Shown here piece after piece: positions 46,901 through 58,100 of a stretch of 64,000 bases of DNA. Where the stretch lies: positions 19,306,568 to 19,370,567 of the forward strand of contig NC_045134.1 of assembly GCF_007655135.1 (NCBI RefSeq), read 5' to 3'. The notes under the pieces were generated by a model. It was not told where the DNA came from, did no database searches, and saw only the letters and a list, made by a program, of their open reading frames with translations. How positions within the stretch are numbered: position 1 is the first letter of the stretch; each line of letters starts with the position of its first letter. This DNA is from Punica granatum. Its lineage: Eukaryota > Streptophyta > Magnoliopsida > Myrtales > Lythraceae. Position numbers and translations under genes: made by a program.

Positions 46901-47635
46901 ATTAAAACATGGGAAGAGTGTTTACCACATGTTGAGTTTGCTTATAACAGATCTGTTCATTCCGCTACTAAATTTTCACCATTTGAAGTTGTTTATGGAT
47001 TTAATCCTTTAACTCCATTGGATTTATCTCATTTACCTTTGACTGAGCATGTTAATTTAGATGGCAAAAAGAAAGCTGAATTTGTCAAGCAGATTCATGA
47101 GAAAACAAGACTCAACATTGAGCGAAAAACGGAGCAGTATACAAAACACGCCAACAAGGGCCGTCATAAGTTGATTTTTGAACCCGGAGATTGGGTTTGG
47201 TTGCATATGAGGAAAGAGAGATTTCCGGCGCAAAGACGTTCCAAACTGCTTCCAAGAGGAGATGGACCTTTTCAAGTCCTGGAGCGCATCAATGACAATG
47301 CTTATAAACTAGACTTACCTGGTGAGTACAATGTAAGTGCTACTTTTAATGTTTCTGATTTGCTTCCTTTTGATGTAGGTGATGATTTGAGGACAAATCC
47401 TTTTCAAGAGGAGGGGAATGATGCAAATCGTAGCACGACTTCAAGGGATCCAGTTCAAGTTCCAATTGGACCGATTACGCGAGCACGAGCAAAGAAGTTT
47501 AAAGATGAACTCAACGGCCTAATTCAAGAGGTTTGGGCTCAAGCAAATTCGTGGAGGCCCATTGGACATGAATCACGTGATCAACAAAAATCCTTCAATT
47601 TGATTCAAGTTATAGAAGATTCCGGACAAGGCTAA
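43379..47635 (+). CDS. gag-pol polyprotein of the CRM-like element
   Basis: 1,418 residues. In order: the rest of the gag core (to about 115), a basic linker, a CCHC zinc knuckle [14 protein letters not shown] (172-186), a retropepsin site [10 protein letters not shown] (about 266), RT with [18 protein letters not shown] (about 553) and YFDDILVYS (661), RNase H with [15 protein letters not shown] (about 807), and integrase. Integrase has its H-H-C-C finger (about 988-1034), then [16 protein letters not shown] and NRTL-type core blocks, and then the [17 protein letters not shown]-terminal region. All catalytic residues that can be located are present. The last 72 residues are encoded by the 3' LTR. 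The ATG used here is probably not the natural start of a protein: it lies in gag and overlaps the upstream frame. Confidence 0.93.
47406..47418 (+). promoter_or_regulatory. Polypurine tract of the CRM-like element
   Basis: AAGAGGAGGGGAA directly before the 3' LTR, within the pol frame. Confidence 0.85.
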
Positions 47636-48226
47636 ATTCAGCAAGTGTTTAAGGAAACTTCTAGAATATTTGATGATCAAGAGAATATATCATTAGATTT
47701 ATTTAAAGTTTAAATCTCATGGAGATATTCTAGGGATATTTAGATTTCATATCTTTATAGATTATGTCATATCTCTATCGATATTTTAGGTTTTATTTTC
47801 CTTATCTTTAGAGGAGATATGGCCAGATTAGGATTAGTATATGTCTATATAAATTCATCTTAGTCAATTTTTAATAAAAAGGAACATTCAGAAAATTGTG
47901 AGAGTATTCTCTTTGGTTCTTGAAGAACTAATCGAACTTATCGGAAGTTTCCGTGGCGTTCATCATCGACTTATCAAACGGCTTTCCACCACCGTTTGTG
48001 GCGTCTTCATCGACTTATCAAGGGGCTTTCCATCACCGTTTGTGGCGTCTTCCTATATACCGAGGTTCTTGTTTCGCATTGAACAACGGGTTGAGGTCAG
48101 TTATACCAAGGTTCTTGTTTATGTTGTAAGCAACGGGTTGAGGGTTCGTCCATCAAATCTGATCGTGGAACGATCTTGGGTTCCTTTAGTTGTCGGGTCT
48201 CGTCATTCTTGGCGGGAATCGCATCA
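47419..48226 (+). repeat. 3' LTR of the CRM-like element
   Basis: 808 bases, the same length as the 5' LTR. Differences seen by eye lie near 47640, 47655, 47685, 47693, 47957 and 48023. The pol frame ends at 47635, inside it. Confidence 0.95.
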
Positions 48227-48231
48227 CTTGC
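48227..48231. repeat. Right target-site duplication CTTGC
   Basis: CTTGC directly after the 3' LTR, identical to 41452-41456. Confidence 0.93.
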
Positions 48232-48466
48232 TAGCTAGTCCGATTTCCTCCCGCACTTTCAAAAGATTTCTGGTCATTTTCCAGGAACTGTAATAAATCA
48301 CACCAAGGCTAGACAACCGAGTTGGCGGAACTAACTGAGTTGGTAGACATGTATATATACATACGTAATTGTATATGCTTATGTAAATACACATGCATAG
48401 ATACATACACTTGTGTCATATTATATATTATACTTTTATGTTGCTGGAGCATTAAAAAAAAATCAG

Positions 48467-48542
48467 AAATACAACACAAAGAGCTTACAGCCAGTGATAT
48501 AGAGTAACAAATCTGAAATACAACACAAACAGCTTACAGCCA
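48467..48542. repeat. Short tandem duplication
   Basis: Two copies of a TCAGAAATACAACACAAAGAG...CTTACAGCCA unit, about 45 bases apart, with two differences (TCTGAAATACAACACAAACAG in the second). Confidence 0.7.
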
Positions 48543-48644
48543 AACTCAAAGGCAGATGAAGAGGAAAATACTTATGAAACTCCCCAAACATTAAGTAGTT
48601 CTCTGTGCTGTGCAGTTTTGTAAGAGGAGAACATCATGAATCTT

Positions 48645-49140
48645 ATACACCTCCTTTTTGGGATTAGAATATGAGACTGAAATGACAAATGTGCCCTTAA
48701 AATATTTTATTATTAAAGAATTTCTAAAAATAAAAAAAAATATCCAAAAAAAAGAAGAAGAGGAAAGCAGTCAATCTGTCACCTATGTCAGGCGTTGGCC
48801 GATCGTCGGCGCCCTCTAGGTGTGCCAACGACCTCGCCGGGGCGGCAGTGATCAAAATCGAACCACCAACGTACCCCTCCATGCTAATCTAGTTCGATGG
48901 CATTTTCCGAAAATTAGAAAGAGAGCCAGGGTATTTCTGTTATTTCATTAATAATCTAATCCCAATCCGGGTTTAACCCACCCCTACCCCGGGATTAGTT
49001 GCTTAATATTATATCCTGACCTATTCCAAACCAAATCCCAATCCTAATCCCAATCACGTCGCCACCAAACATCGGATTAGGATTTTAAAAATGCTATCCT
49101 CCCTCTAATCTAGTCTATCAAACATAGCCCAATAGATTAG
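48645..49140. mobile_element. Possible non-autonomous DNA transposon (Harbinger/MITE-like)
   Basis: The right part, read on the minus strand from about 49130, begins GGCTATGTTTGATAGACTAG and continues with GATTAGAGGGAGGATAGC and repeated ATCC/GGATTAG words. The left part starts near GGGATTAGAATATGAGAC. The ACAAATGTGCCCTTAAAAT and GGGTATTTCTGTTATTTC phrases are of the sort found in plant Harbinger-like MITEs. Terminal repeats and a TTA/TAA duplication could not be fixed. No protein is encoded. Confidence 0.3.
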
Positions 49141-49238
49141 AGAAACAAAATCATGCCGGTTTGGTTGTAGGTGGGGGAACTAGCAGAATTGCAGTTGGAG
49201 GCTTGGAACTACTGTCATGCTTAATATCCTATAGCAAG

Positions 49239-49496
49239 TAATAAGATTGGAACATTCAAGCTCAAATTCCATTATGAACGGCAGTACAAGTAAGTAGGCG
49301 GTAACGCCTTCCAAGAAAGGAAACAAATAAACTACGATATTCTAGGACGGCTATCTAGGGCTATCAATTATACTAACTACCAAATATACAAAAAGAAACA
49401 AATAAATTGCAATGTTCTTGGACGACTATCTAGGGCTATCAATAATACTAAGTACCAAATATACAAGGATCCCTTATTATACAACTGTGCAATCCA
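49239..49496 (-). repeat. 3' LTR of the copia element, with internal 75-base duplication
   Basis: It matches the 5' LTR at 53869-54049 but is longer. The unit starting AAACAAATAAACTACGATAT (49321) is repeated from 49396, which accounts for the difference in length. The boundaries are set by the polypurine tract on one side and similarity on the other. Confidence 0.75.
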
Positions 49497-49497
49497 T

Positions 49498-49512
49498 ATT
49501 GCTCCCCCTCAA
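49498..49512 (-). promoter_or_regulatory. Polypurine tract of the copia element
   Basis: The minus strand reads TTGAGGGGGAGCAATA just before the TGGATTGCACAG start of the LTR. Such GAGGGGGAG runs are standard before copia 3' LTRs. Confidence 0.75.
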
Positions 49513-49715
49513 GATGGAGCGTGAGGATCCCAAATGCCTAACTTGCATAAGATAAAGCAGAAATGATCTCTACCTAGTGCCTTGGTGAAGATATCAGCTA
49601 GTTAAAATTTCGCAGGCACATGTACAGTAGTCGCTACACCTGATCTGAGGTGCTCGCGAACAAAGTGGTAATCAATCTCGATATGCTTTGTTCGCTCGTG
49701 AAAAACGGGGGTTCG

Positions 49716-50780
49716 CTACAATGTGTAGTGCCACTGATTATCGCAGAATAATTGAGTTGGTTTTGCCATCTGCACCCCAAGTGAAGAAAGTAGATTTTTC
49801 AGCCATATAATCTCATGGACTGTTGCTGATATAGCACAATATTCTGCTTCTGCTGATGATCGCGAGACTTGTTTTGAGTAATGAAGAACTCGCATTGCAA
49901 CATCCCAATGATCTTTGCAAGATTTTTGCATAAATTGCACCAAGACATGTAGAGAATAATTAGGCTCTGGCCTTGTGACTGTCAAATAAGTAAGCCTCCT
50001 AACCAGAAGTCTATACTTGGGGAAGGGCAATGGTGGCAACCCCAGCATACCACACTCAATCAAAATATCAAGTACATATTTGCATTGACTGAGAAAAAGA
50101 CCAGAATCCATCCAGGTCACTTCGATGCCAAGAAAATACTTCAGAGATCTCAATTCCTTTATGCAAAAGCACTTATCCATATATCCCTTAAACGAGGCAC
50201 AATGACTGGAACTATTTCCAACTATGATCAAGCCATCCACACAAATCAACACACCAAGGAGTATACTGCCTTGAGTAAAGGTAAGAAGGGAATGATCGGC
50301 ACCTGATTGGCGAAATCCATATTGTTGAAGTGCATTGGCGAACTTTGATAACCAATTCCTTGATGTCTGTCAAAGCCCATATAATGACTTTTGACGTTGA
50401 CACATATTTCCTTCCTTGGAAGAAGAGAATCCCAGAGGCAACTACATGTAAACTTCTTCATTTAAATCTCCATGAAAAAATGAATTGTTAATGTCCATTT
50501 GATGTATCTCCCATCCCTTCACAACCGCGACGGTTAGCAAACACCATACTGTCACCACTTTGGCCACTGGTGCAAATGTCTCATGATAGTTGACTCCCTC
50601 CACTTGGGCAAAACCCTTCACTACTATCCAAGCCTTATAATGCTCGACACTTCCATCTGCACGTCGTTTCACTTTATTTACCCATTTGCAGCGGATCGGG
50701 TGTTTACTAGGAGGAAGCTTTTCAATGGTCCAAGTATTATTAGGCTCGAGAGCATTTCTTCTGCCGTTGCATCTCTTCAT
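49716..50780 (-). pseudogene. Reverse transcriptase and RNase H of the copia element
   Basis: Two main pieces are seen. From 50780 to 50442: [51 protein letters not shown] and [22 protein letters not shown]. From 50252 to 49716: MLICVDGLIIVGNSSSH, LRSLKYFLGIEV, and the RNase H part SRSSAEAEYCAISATVHEI. The catalytic RT motif normally YVDD appears as a changed ICVDGLII. Frameshifts and stops lie between 50440 and 50250. The element cannot make an active enzyme. Confidence 0.88.
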
Positions 50781-52470
50781 CGCCGTTCTTGTGCAGCATC
50801 CCGATAAGACGTGGGTTCTCGGTCATAATCAACTACAGCTAGAAATGCCTTGTGACGATCCGAAATACGAGAATAATCAATAAATCACTCAATGGGATGG
50901 GGCATACCTAAGGAGTCCAATGAAGTGGGCAAGTGAGGGGGGTTCTGATATCGTGCGGTGTGGACAATGATATCCTTGAAATGTCCAGGAAGATTCGTGA
51001 TTCAATTCAGACGTCGTACTACCATCTCCATTTTCTTTAGAGAGGTGTCGCGATCTTCATCTAAACTGGTCATCTGTTCACCATCATCTATTTCAGATTG
51101 TCCATTTTTTGACTTTGTCCGCAACTCCACTAGGCTATCTAACATATCTGGGTTGCCCACTGCCCTTCGTGGTCTGGTCCGAGCAGAACTAGGCTCGCTA
51201 CTAAAATTGGTCCTGCGCTGCCCTTCATTTTGCTTCGATGATAACTCCCCCTCAGGCCTTTGCGAAATGAGCTGAACGACTACCTCTCAGCCCTACGTTG
51301 TTTGAGCCGAGCAAAATTCGACTTGGGCTACTGCTGCTACGTTTCAACCTCACACTAGACTGGATCTCTGGAGCTGAAAGTTGGCGGGGTTGCATCAAGA
51401 AACAATGGGCAACATTTCTTCGAATTATCTGCCTCGGTCTTTTTCGTGAAAAACGGAAAAATAGTTTCACAAAATCGCACATCTCTTGACATGAACAATT
51501 ATCGAGTCTTCATATCATAAAGCTGCTAACTTTTCTTTCCATGTGGATATCCAATGAAAATACACTTTGGAGATCTTTCCTGGAATTTATCATTGGTTCG
51601 AATGTGGGCATAATATAACAAACCAAAAACTCGAAGATTCGAGTAATTAGGTGGCTTGTCAAAAAGTACCTCATGAGGACTTCAGTTTTCAAGCAGAGGT
51701 GTCGGTGAGACGTTGATTAAATGAACCACGGATGAAACACATTCACCCCAAAAATGCGTTGAAAGTGAAGCCTGAAACATGAGTGCTCGAGCAACATTGA
51801 TTATGTGTTGGTGTTTTCTCTCAACCCATCTATTTTGTTATGGTGTATATGTGCAAGATGTCTGGTGTATAATACATGCATAGAGAAGAAGCCCTACAAC
51901 TCCTTTCATAAGAACTCCATCCCATTATAACTTCTCACGATTTTAATCGTATGATCAAATTGGTTCTTAATCAGATTGCAAAAATCCATGAGAAAATGTC
52001 GTGCTCCAAACTTTTCACGCAATAGATGTAACCACACACGTAGAGTAAAATCATCAACAATAGTAAAAAAATAATTGGCTCATATAGATTTAATCTTATA
52101 CGGCCCCCCACAAGTCATTGTGTATCAACTAAAACAGAAAGTTGGCTTTATTCATACTCAAATAAAATTGTGAGCGTGTTTGCTTTGCTCTAAGACACAC
52201 ATCGCACTCCTTATTACCCTTTTCTTTTAAACTCAAATTAATACCATGCAGCTTTACTGTGTAAGATGGATGACCAAGCCTCTGCCACGCGTCGCAAATA
52301 GTAGAATCCCTCCCCCCAAGGTGCAGTCCTGAATTAAATACAAATTTGAGCAAAAGGTTAAGCGACAATCCATCTCCATCGATAATTGTGAAATTGAAAT
52401 TAAATTGCAATTGAAAGTGAGCACATAGAGGACTTTAGAAAGCTTGATAGAGTCAGCAATTGTCACTTTT
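50781..52470 (-). pseudogene. Protease to integrase region of the copia element, heavily broken
   Basis: Recognisable pieces are the GAG-pre-integrase domain at 52410-52129 (KLHGINLSLKEKGNKECDVC, with C-x2-C), the overlapping upstream frame with KLSKVLYVLTFNCNLISISQL (52466-52254), and integrase traces near 51500-52100 (for example the stretch coding HGFLQSD-like and KLFGARHFLMDFCN-like peptides). The C-terminal linker before RT (50800-51500) has an STSPSRI-like low-complexity stretch. Stops and shifts are frequent. Confidence 0.65.
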
Positions 52471-53868
52471 CTGATTCAGGTGGTCTGCACTTTGCCCCCC
52501 ATTAGGAACGTAAATGGGCGCACCATCTTTAATTGAAAGAGACTCCAAAAAATTCTCAAGATGTCCTGTCATGTGTCTCTAAGCCCCAGTGTCTAATATC
52601 CATTCATTCTCCAAATTCACAAAAACAAAGTCGTTATCGATAAGTCGATCAGGATCGGTTGTGTCTGGTGTGAGCATACTCAATAATTTCTAAATTTGAT
52701 CATCCGCTAGGGCCCCCAAACGTTCAACCCGTGTCCGACTTCCTTGTGTAGTCGGGGCTGCATTTGCGCGATCTAGACCTCATTGATGCTAGGCTTTCGC
52801 TTGCAACCCCACCTTGCTTCCACTGGCCCTGCCCGGGTCCCTTGCCTCTAGTGGGATTCCTTCCCTTGCCCCAATCCGCTGGATAGCCGTTTAAGGCCCA
52901 ACAATTGCTCTTCCAGTGGCCTGGCTTGCCACAATGTTCACAGATGGGTCTGCCCTAAGATGTGTGCTGCTGTTTGCCGAAACCACTAGAACTAGCACCG
53001 TTCGATGAATTGCCCCCTTTGCGAGAAAAACTGCTGCTTTCGATGCTGATTCATGTGATCATGTGACGAGGCTTTGACGTTCCTCGTGCACAACCTCTTG
53101 ATAAATCTTGTTCAAGTTCGAAATCGGCTCGATACGAAGTATGTTGGACCGATCTGTGTTGAATGCGAAGGTGAGTCCCATGAGAAATTGGAATGCCTTC
53201 TCCGTCTCCCGCTAAGCCATGATCTTGCCATTTGCTCCACAGCTACAGCTTAGGTTCTCAAGATAAAACTCAAGTTCATTCCATAACGATTTCATCTTGG
53301 CATAATAGTCTTGCACACCGCCCTTCTTGCTTGAGCATATATGTCTCGAACTTAATATGGTAAATCCGAGTTTGGTTCCCTTGTGAATACCTCTCCTTGA
53401 GGTCATCCCACAAATTCTTTGCATCCACGACGCCTGACTGTAAACTGGAGCTATTTCTTCATTGTATTGAACATCCACGCTATGAGCGTGCAGTTGCAAA
53501 TCTCCCACCTTTCTCGTACCTGATCATTCTCTTCTGGCTTCTGAAGTGTCCCATCGATGACGGGTAGTTTGCCTTTTGCCCTTAATGTAGTCAGCATTAC
53601 ATGTGACCACGTCAAGTAATTGTTGCCATTTAGGTTGCATTCGATTATCATATTGCGTGGGCCATCTGACAATGTGAGCTGATACACCGCTGGAATTTCA
53701 GCCCTCCTGATCGAGCCATGTCCTTTCTCAATGGTCTTTGGAAATTTGATCCCTTCCTCGGGCTCTTCTCGGAATCACTAACATTCGCCATCCTCTATGA
53801 TAGATACTTTCAGAATTCAATCACAGAGAGAATTCGATTGGTCCCATAATGAAGGTGCTATGATACCA
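52471..53868 (-). pseudogene. gag region of the copia element
   Basis: From the primer site the minus strand gives a start region, then VYQLTLSDGPRNMIIECNLN and NYLTWSHVMLTTLRAKGKL (53687-53451), the gag core with YYAKMKSLWNELEFYL (53300-53270), and a CCHC knuckle with C-x2-C-x4-H-x4-C near 52940. A GYPADWGKG phrase (52880) follows the knuckle. Stops separate these pieces. Confidence 0.75.
53857..53868 (-). promoter_or_regulatory. Primer-binding site of the copia element (tRNA-Met type, one change)
   Basis: The minus strand reads TGGTATCATAGC, one base away from the usual TGGTATCAGAGC, next to the LTR. Confidence 0.75.
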
Positions 53869-54049
53869 TAGTAAGTTTGTAGCATTCAAACTCAAATTCC
53901 ATTATGAACATAGGACCAGTAAATAGGCTGTAGAGCCCAACAAGAAAGGAAACAAAACTGCAATATTCTCAGACGACTATCTGAGGCTATCAGTTATAGT
54001 AAATACCCAATATACAAAAAAATCCCCTATTTTACAACTGTACAATCTA
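53869..54049 (-). repeat. 5' LTR of the copia element
   Basis: About 181 bases, similar along its length to the 3' LTR (AGCATTCAAACTCAAATTCC, AAGAAAGGAAACAAA, GACGACTATCTGAGGCTATC, TTACAACTGTACAATC). It lacks the 75-base duplication of the other LTR. Confidence 0.75.
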
Positions 54050-55010
54050 TGATGGCAATGGATTTCAAATTCCAAACAAATTTGACTTTTACAAATAATT
54101 GAGTCAATTTTGAGAGTGAAATGATTTGATTTTGAAGTAGAGTTTGCCTTCTCATTCGATTAATAGAGAGGAAGAGGATGGTAATTTGAGGACAAAATGG
54201 GTTTTTAGTATCTGTTGAGGCCCCTAGCACACCAACTAATGTCCCTGTGCGCAATGGTGGGCCAGCAAAAGTGCCACATAAATATTTAATGGGTTTTTTT
54301 GAGAGACATTGACGGTTGTGCTAGAATTAAGATAAAATTTAAATCACGTATCCTTATGTAATTAATTATATAAAAATACCGTGTTAAATGAGGAAATTTG
54401 GCCAAATCACATGCTTATTTACGTCATTAACTCTTATAGATATATAAATAAATAAATAAACACAGATTTTTCTTTTTCAACAGTGAAACATTATGGTAGA
54501 GTTCAAATTGAGACCAAATGTTGCAATTGCTAACACAATAAACCTTATGTTTTTCTATTAACAAAACATATAATTTGATCCCAGAAAGATACATTGCTTG
54601 ATAAATTAGTCCTTGGAAAATTTTTAATAATCTAATTGGTCTCACTGGAAGGTTTAAGCAAGTTATTCCCGACCCATTTTCACCACTTTAAATTGTAAGG
54701 AGACTAATTAGGTTACTAAAAATCTTGCGAGCAACAACATGGATTGATTCAAACTGTACGACACTTGTTTTTTTTTTAAGTAAGATCTCCTATTCGAATA
54801 TTGTGATTAGAAAAAATCCATACTATGAGAGTTTTACCCCTTAGTTGATCGACTCGACTTGAATTAAATTAGTCTAAACCTATTGGACTTTTAGATAGCG
54901 GGTACAAAGAAAAAAGAAAAAAAAAACCTTTCGGGATCAATTTATCAAGCGTGTTATGTTTTTGGGACCAAATCGCAGGTCGTCATTTTTAATTGGATGA
55001 GTATTTGAGT
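54050..55010. other. Intergenic DNA upstream of the phosphatase gene
   Basis: AT-rich, with A runs near 54910 and no gene. The last part is the promoter of the PP2C gene. Confidence 0.5.
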
Positions 55011-55015
55011 CATAA

Positions 55016-55021
55016 TATAAA
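55016..55021 (+). promoter_or_regulatory. Possible TATA box of the PP2C gene
   Basis: TATAAA about 100 bases before the ATG at 55121, followed by a CT- and CCGCC-rich leader. Position and sequence fit a plant core promoter. Confidence 0.5.
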
Positions 55022-55120
55022 CCGGCTGCAAGCCAGCAACCGCCGCCTTCTCCTCCGCCCTCCGCGGCCTTTGGAGGCGCAAATTTCCCGCCATTCTCCT
55101 CTTCGATCTCATGACATGAT

Positions 55121-58100
55121 ATGGCTCTTCACTCATTCAAGCCCTTCGCAGCCATTCTCTCTCTCCTCTTCGCTCACGCAGTCATCGTTGTGGTGGGGGA
55201 ATCATCGACCTGCTTGACGGTGTACCGAGAAGGCGGCGCCCCGGCGGTCTTCCAGTCGCCAAAATGCCCCCCGCTGGAAGCTCTCCGGCCATGCCTCCCC
55301 TACACGCGCCTCTGCCACCGGCGGCAAGCTCTGCCAGGTGGCCGTGCTCCAGGGCAGCCGCAAGTACCAGGAGGATCGCACCTTCTGCGCTCTCGACGTC
55401 CGCATCCCTTTCCCCAGTAAACTTCATCACTTTCACATTCTTCTTTGATTGGATGGGTAATGGGGCCATTGGTGGGATGATCTTTCACGAAATCGAGAGT
55501 AATCGGATTTAGTGATGAAATTTGTGCTTCATTTTAGCGTTCGAAGTTTGCAATCATGTTCAATGGGCACAACTTCATGCAATCATCGAAAACGTGCTGC
55601 TTGTTAGTAAATATGAGTAATTCTTTCAATATTCGGAAACGCTGCTTCATGTGTAGTCGCCATGAAAACCTTTCGAAAGACGGAGTGAAGCTGTTTGTTG
55701 CTTCTAACACTCTAAATATTAATGTTGCTGGCAGGTAGTACAGGGATTAAGGAGGTGACTGTTGGAGTAATAGCTGTTTTCGATGGTCATAACGGAGCAG
55801 AAGCTAGTGAGATGGCGTCTAAGCATCTGTTTGAGTATTTCATGTTGCATGCCTACTTCCTCCTGGATTCAACCTTTTCCGTCGCATTGAAGAAATTCAT
55901 GGGAAAGTTGGGGAGAAAAGGAGATCTGGATGGTCTTTTTCAAGTTCTCAATTGGCATGAAGATTTGAGTTGGCAGTATCAGGATCAAGAAAGGTGCGTT
56001 TATTAAGAAACCTATATTGCAATCAATTTTCTCCCCATGGAAAGCTTTATCCTATTCATTGCAACTTGACAATCTATGTGTCTCTCTTGGACAAATGACT
56101 CTCTTTCTGTCTCTTTTGTTACCCATTAGCGGTTAGTTACTGGTTCCATCTCTGCCCAATTAAATTAAAGGAGAAGGTTTGTATATTTCCACGGTTTTAA
56201 TTGTTGCAGGCAATCATGATTACTGCACTTTCCCAAGAATAAGATTGAAATTGACTTAGCAAATCATGATTACTGCACTTTCCCAAGAATAAGATTGAAA
56301 TTGACTTAGCAAACCATGATCTTTTGCACTTTTCCCATGATGTTATGCTGGCGTGGTACCACCTTGAAACCACCCCTTATAACATGACGCCACCCTACAC
56401 GTACACAGAGGATAAGGGCAGATGCACAGGAAGATGGGATACTTATATTTCACGTGCAGTTATGTCTGTCTAACCAGAACCTTCCAAATGATAAAACATA
56501 AAATTTTCTTAATTCGACTGGAGTATATGAACATTTGCAAAAGAAAAATGTTGAGTGGTTTATCGTAGGACAAAATATACTTCTGCAAATAATGAGGCTT
56601 TTGTTGTTGAAGTGCTATTACCAATAAAGGCTTGAATTTCATTATGTCAATACATGATTGGCGTATAGCTTGGCAAGGCCAACTATGTGCCTGTTTATCT
56701 TTGTTGTTTATTTGTCATATTATCCAGTATGTGTGTCTGTAGCAATGATTCAACTGGTTATGAAGTTACATGAACGTTAACAGATGCAGTTTTAGTCTTA
56801 ACACTTGTTTTATTGTCCATAGTTTTGTATGATATAACATAAGAGATTTCGCAGGGTTAAGTCCTCAAGGACAGTAGAATTTGATCATTCCTATCATTTG
56901 GAAATTCTGAAGGAAGCATTGACGAGGGCAATCTGGGATATTGATGCAAAATTTTCAAAGGCAAGTTTTGATGTATTCCACAATCATGCATATATTGTTG
57001 CAACACTTTTCGCCTGCACTTAAGTTTTGACCACATTTTTACTTTTTTTCAATTGTTTAGGAAGCATCCAGAAGCAATCTTAATTCAGGATCCACAGCAA
57101 CAGTTATACTCGTGGCAGATGGCAAAATTTTAGTTGCGAATGTTGGAGACTCAAAGGCTCTCTTATGCTCTGAAAGGTTCCAGTCCCCCGCGGATGCTAG
57201 AGGTTGGAAAATTTTAATTTTATACCTATACACATATAGCTCTTATACATGTCTAGGTTGAAAGGCTACTCCACCTTTATAACTTCTTAACATAATAAAT
57301 ATTTTGCAATACTATACTCACCGGGTTATACTTACTTTTGAGTGATTTAACTAGAAATATTAGTTTATTATTCGTCATGTGTCAGTCCATGTATTCTAGT
57401 ACCGATCATATATAGTCTTGCTTCAGCAGTTCTGTGACTAATTATAAAATTACTAATTGCAGCGACTTTACTAAGATTACATCGCGAGAAAAGGCGGGGT
57501 GGTGCTATTATGCCCATGAAATACAGTGAGCACTTTAAGTTGGCTAGTTTGAATGGTTTGACGCACTTTTCTGTTCAGGAGTTAACAAGAGATCATAGTC
57601 CCGATAGGGATGATGAAAGGTCTCGAGTAGAAGCTGCGGGTGGTTATGTTCTTAATTTGAGTGGTGTTCCTCGAGTCAATGGCCAACTGGCTGTTTCACG
57701 AGCCATTGGTGATGTGAAATTTAAAAGGTGAGGGAAAACGGAGCTATAAAATTTGTTGATTTTATTCTCTCATACTCACTCGTGGTTGTGGTCTCCCCAA
57801 TCACCCGTTTCTGATTTCTTATTCACTTTTATGAGTTTGATGACAGTTCTGGTGTAATAGCAGCACCAGAAGTTATGGATTGGCAATCCCTCAACATCAA
57901 TGATAGCTATCTGGTAGCTGCATCAGATGGTGTTTTTGAAGAATTGAGCCCACAAGATGTTTGTGATATACTGTGGGAAGCACAGAGTCATGGCAACTCA
58001 AGATCAGAGATATCTTCATCATGCTCTTACTCATTAGCTGACTGTATAGTGGAAACTGCTTTGGAAAGGGGCAGTATGGATAATATGGCTGCTGTGGTTG

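Larger units (their letters stand above)
41457..48226 (+). mobile_element. Complete, young Ty3/gypsy retrotransposon, CRM-like chromovirus
   Basis: A 6,770-base element with two 808-base LTRs (TGATG...CATCA ends), an initiator-tRNA-Met-type primer site, a gag start, a pol frame with all domains, a polypurine tract, and a perfect CTTGC duplication on both sides. The two LTRs differ at about six positions by my count (0.7 percent), so insertion is recent on an evolutionary scale. The lineage call rests on TGATG/CATCA ends, the tRNA-Met primer site and a polyprotein that runs 216 bases into the 3' LTR, all recalled as features of CRM elements. No chromodomain or CR motif was verified. Except for one frame break in gag (near 43344) the coding region is open. 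Confidence 0.93.
49239..54049 (-). mobile_element. Decayed Ty1/copia retrotransposon with both LTRs
   Basis: Read on the minus strand: 5' LTR (54049 to 53869), tRNA-Met-type primer site, gag (53800-53200), CCHC knuckle, protease region, GAG-pre-integrase, integrase traces, RT (about 50780-50000), RNase H, a polypurine tract and 3' LTR (49496 to 49239). Protease-integrase-RT order defines Ty1/copia. The coding region is broken into short frames by many stops and shifts. No clear target-site duplication is seen, and the LTRs are diverged and differ in length by about 75 bases, so the insertion is old. Confidence 0.85.
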
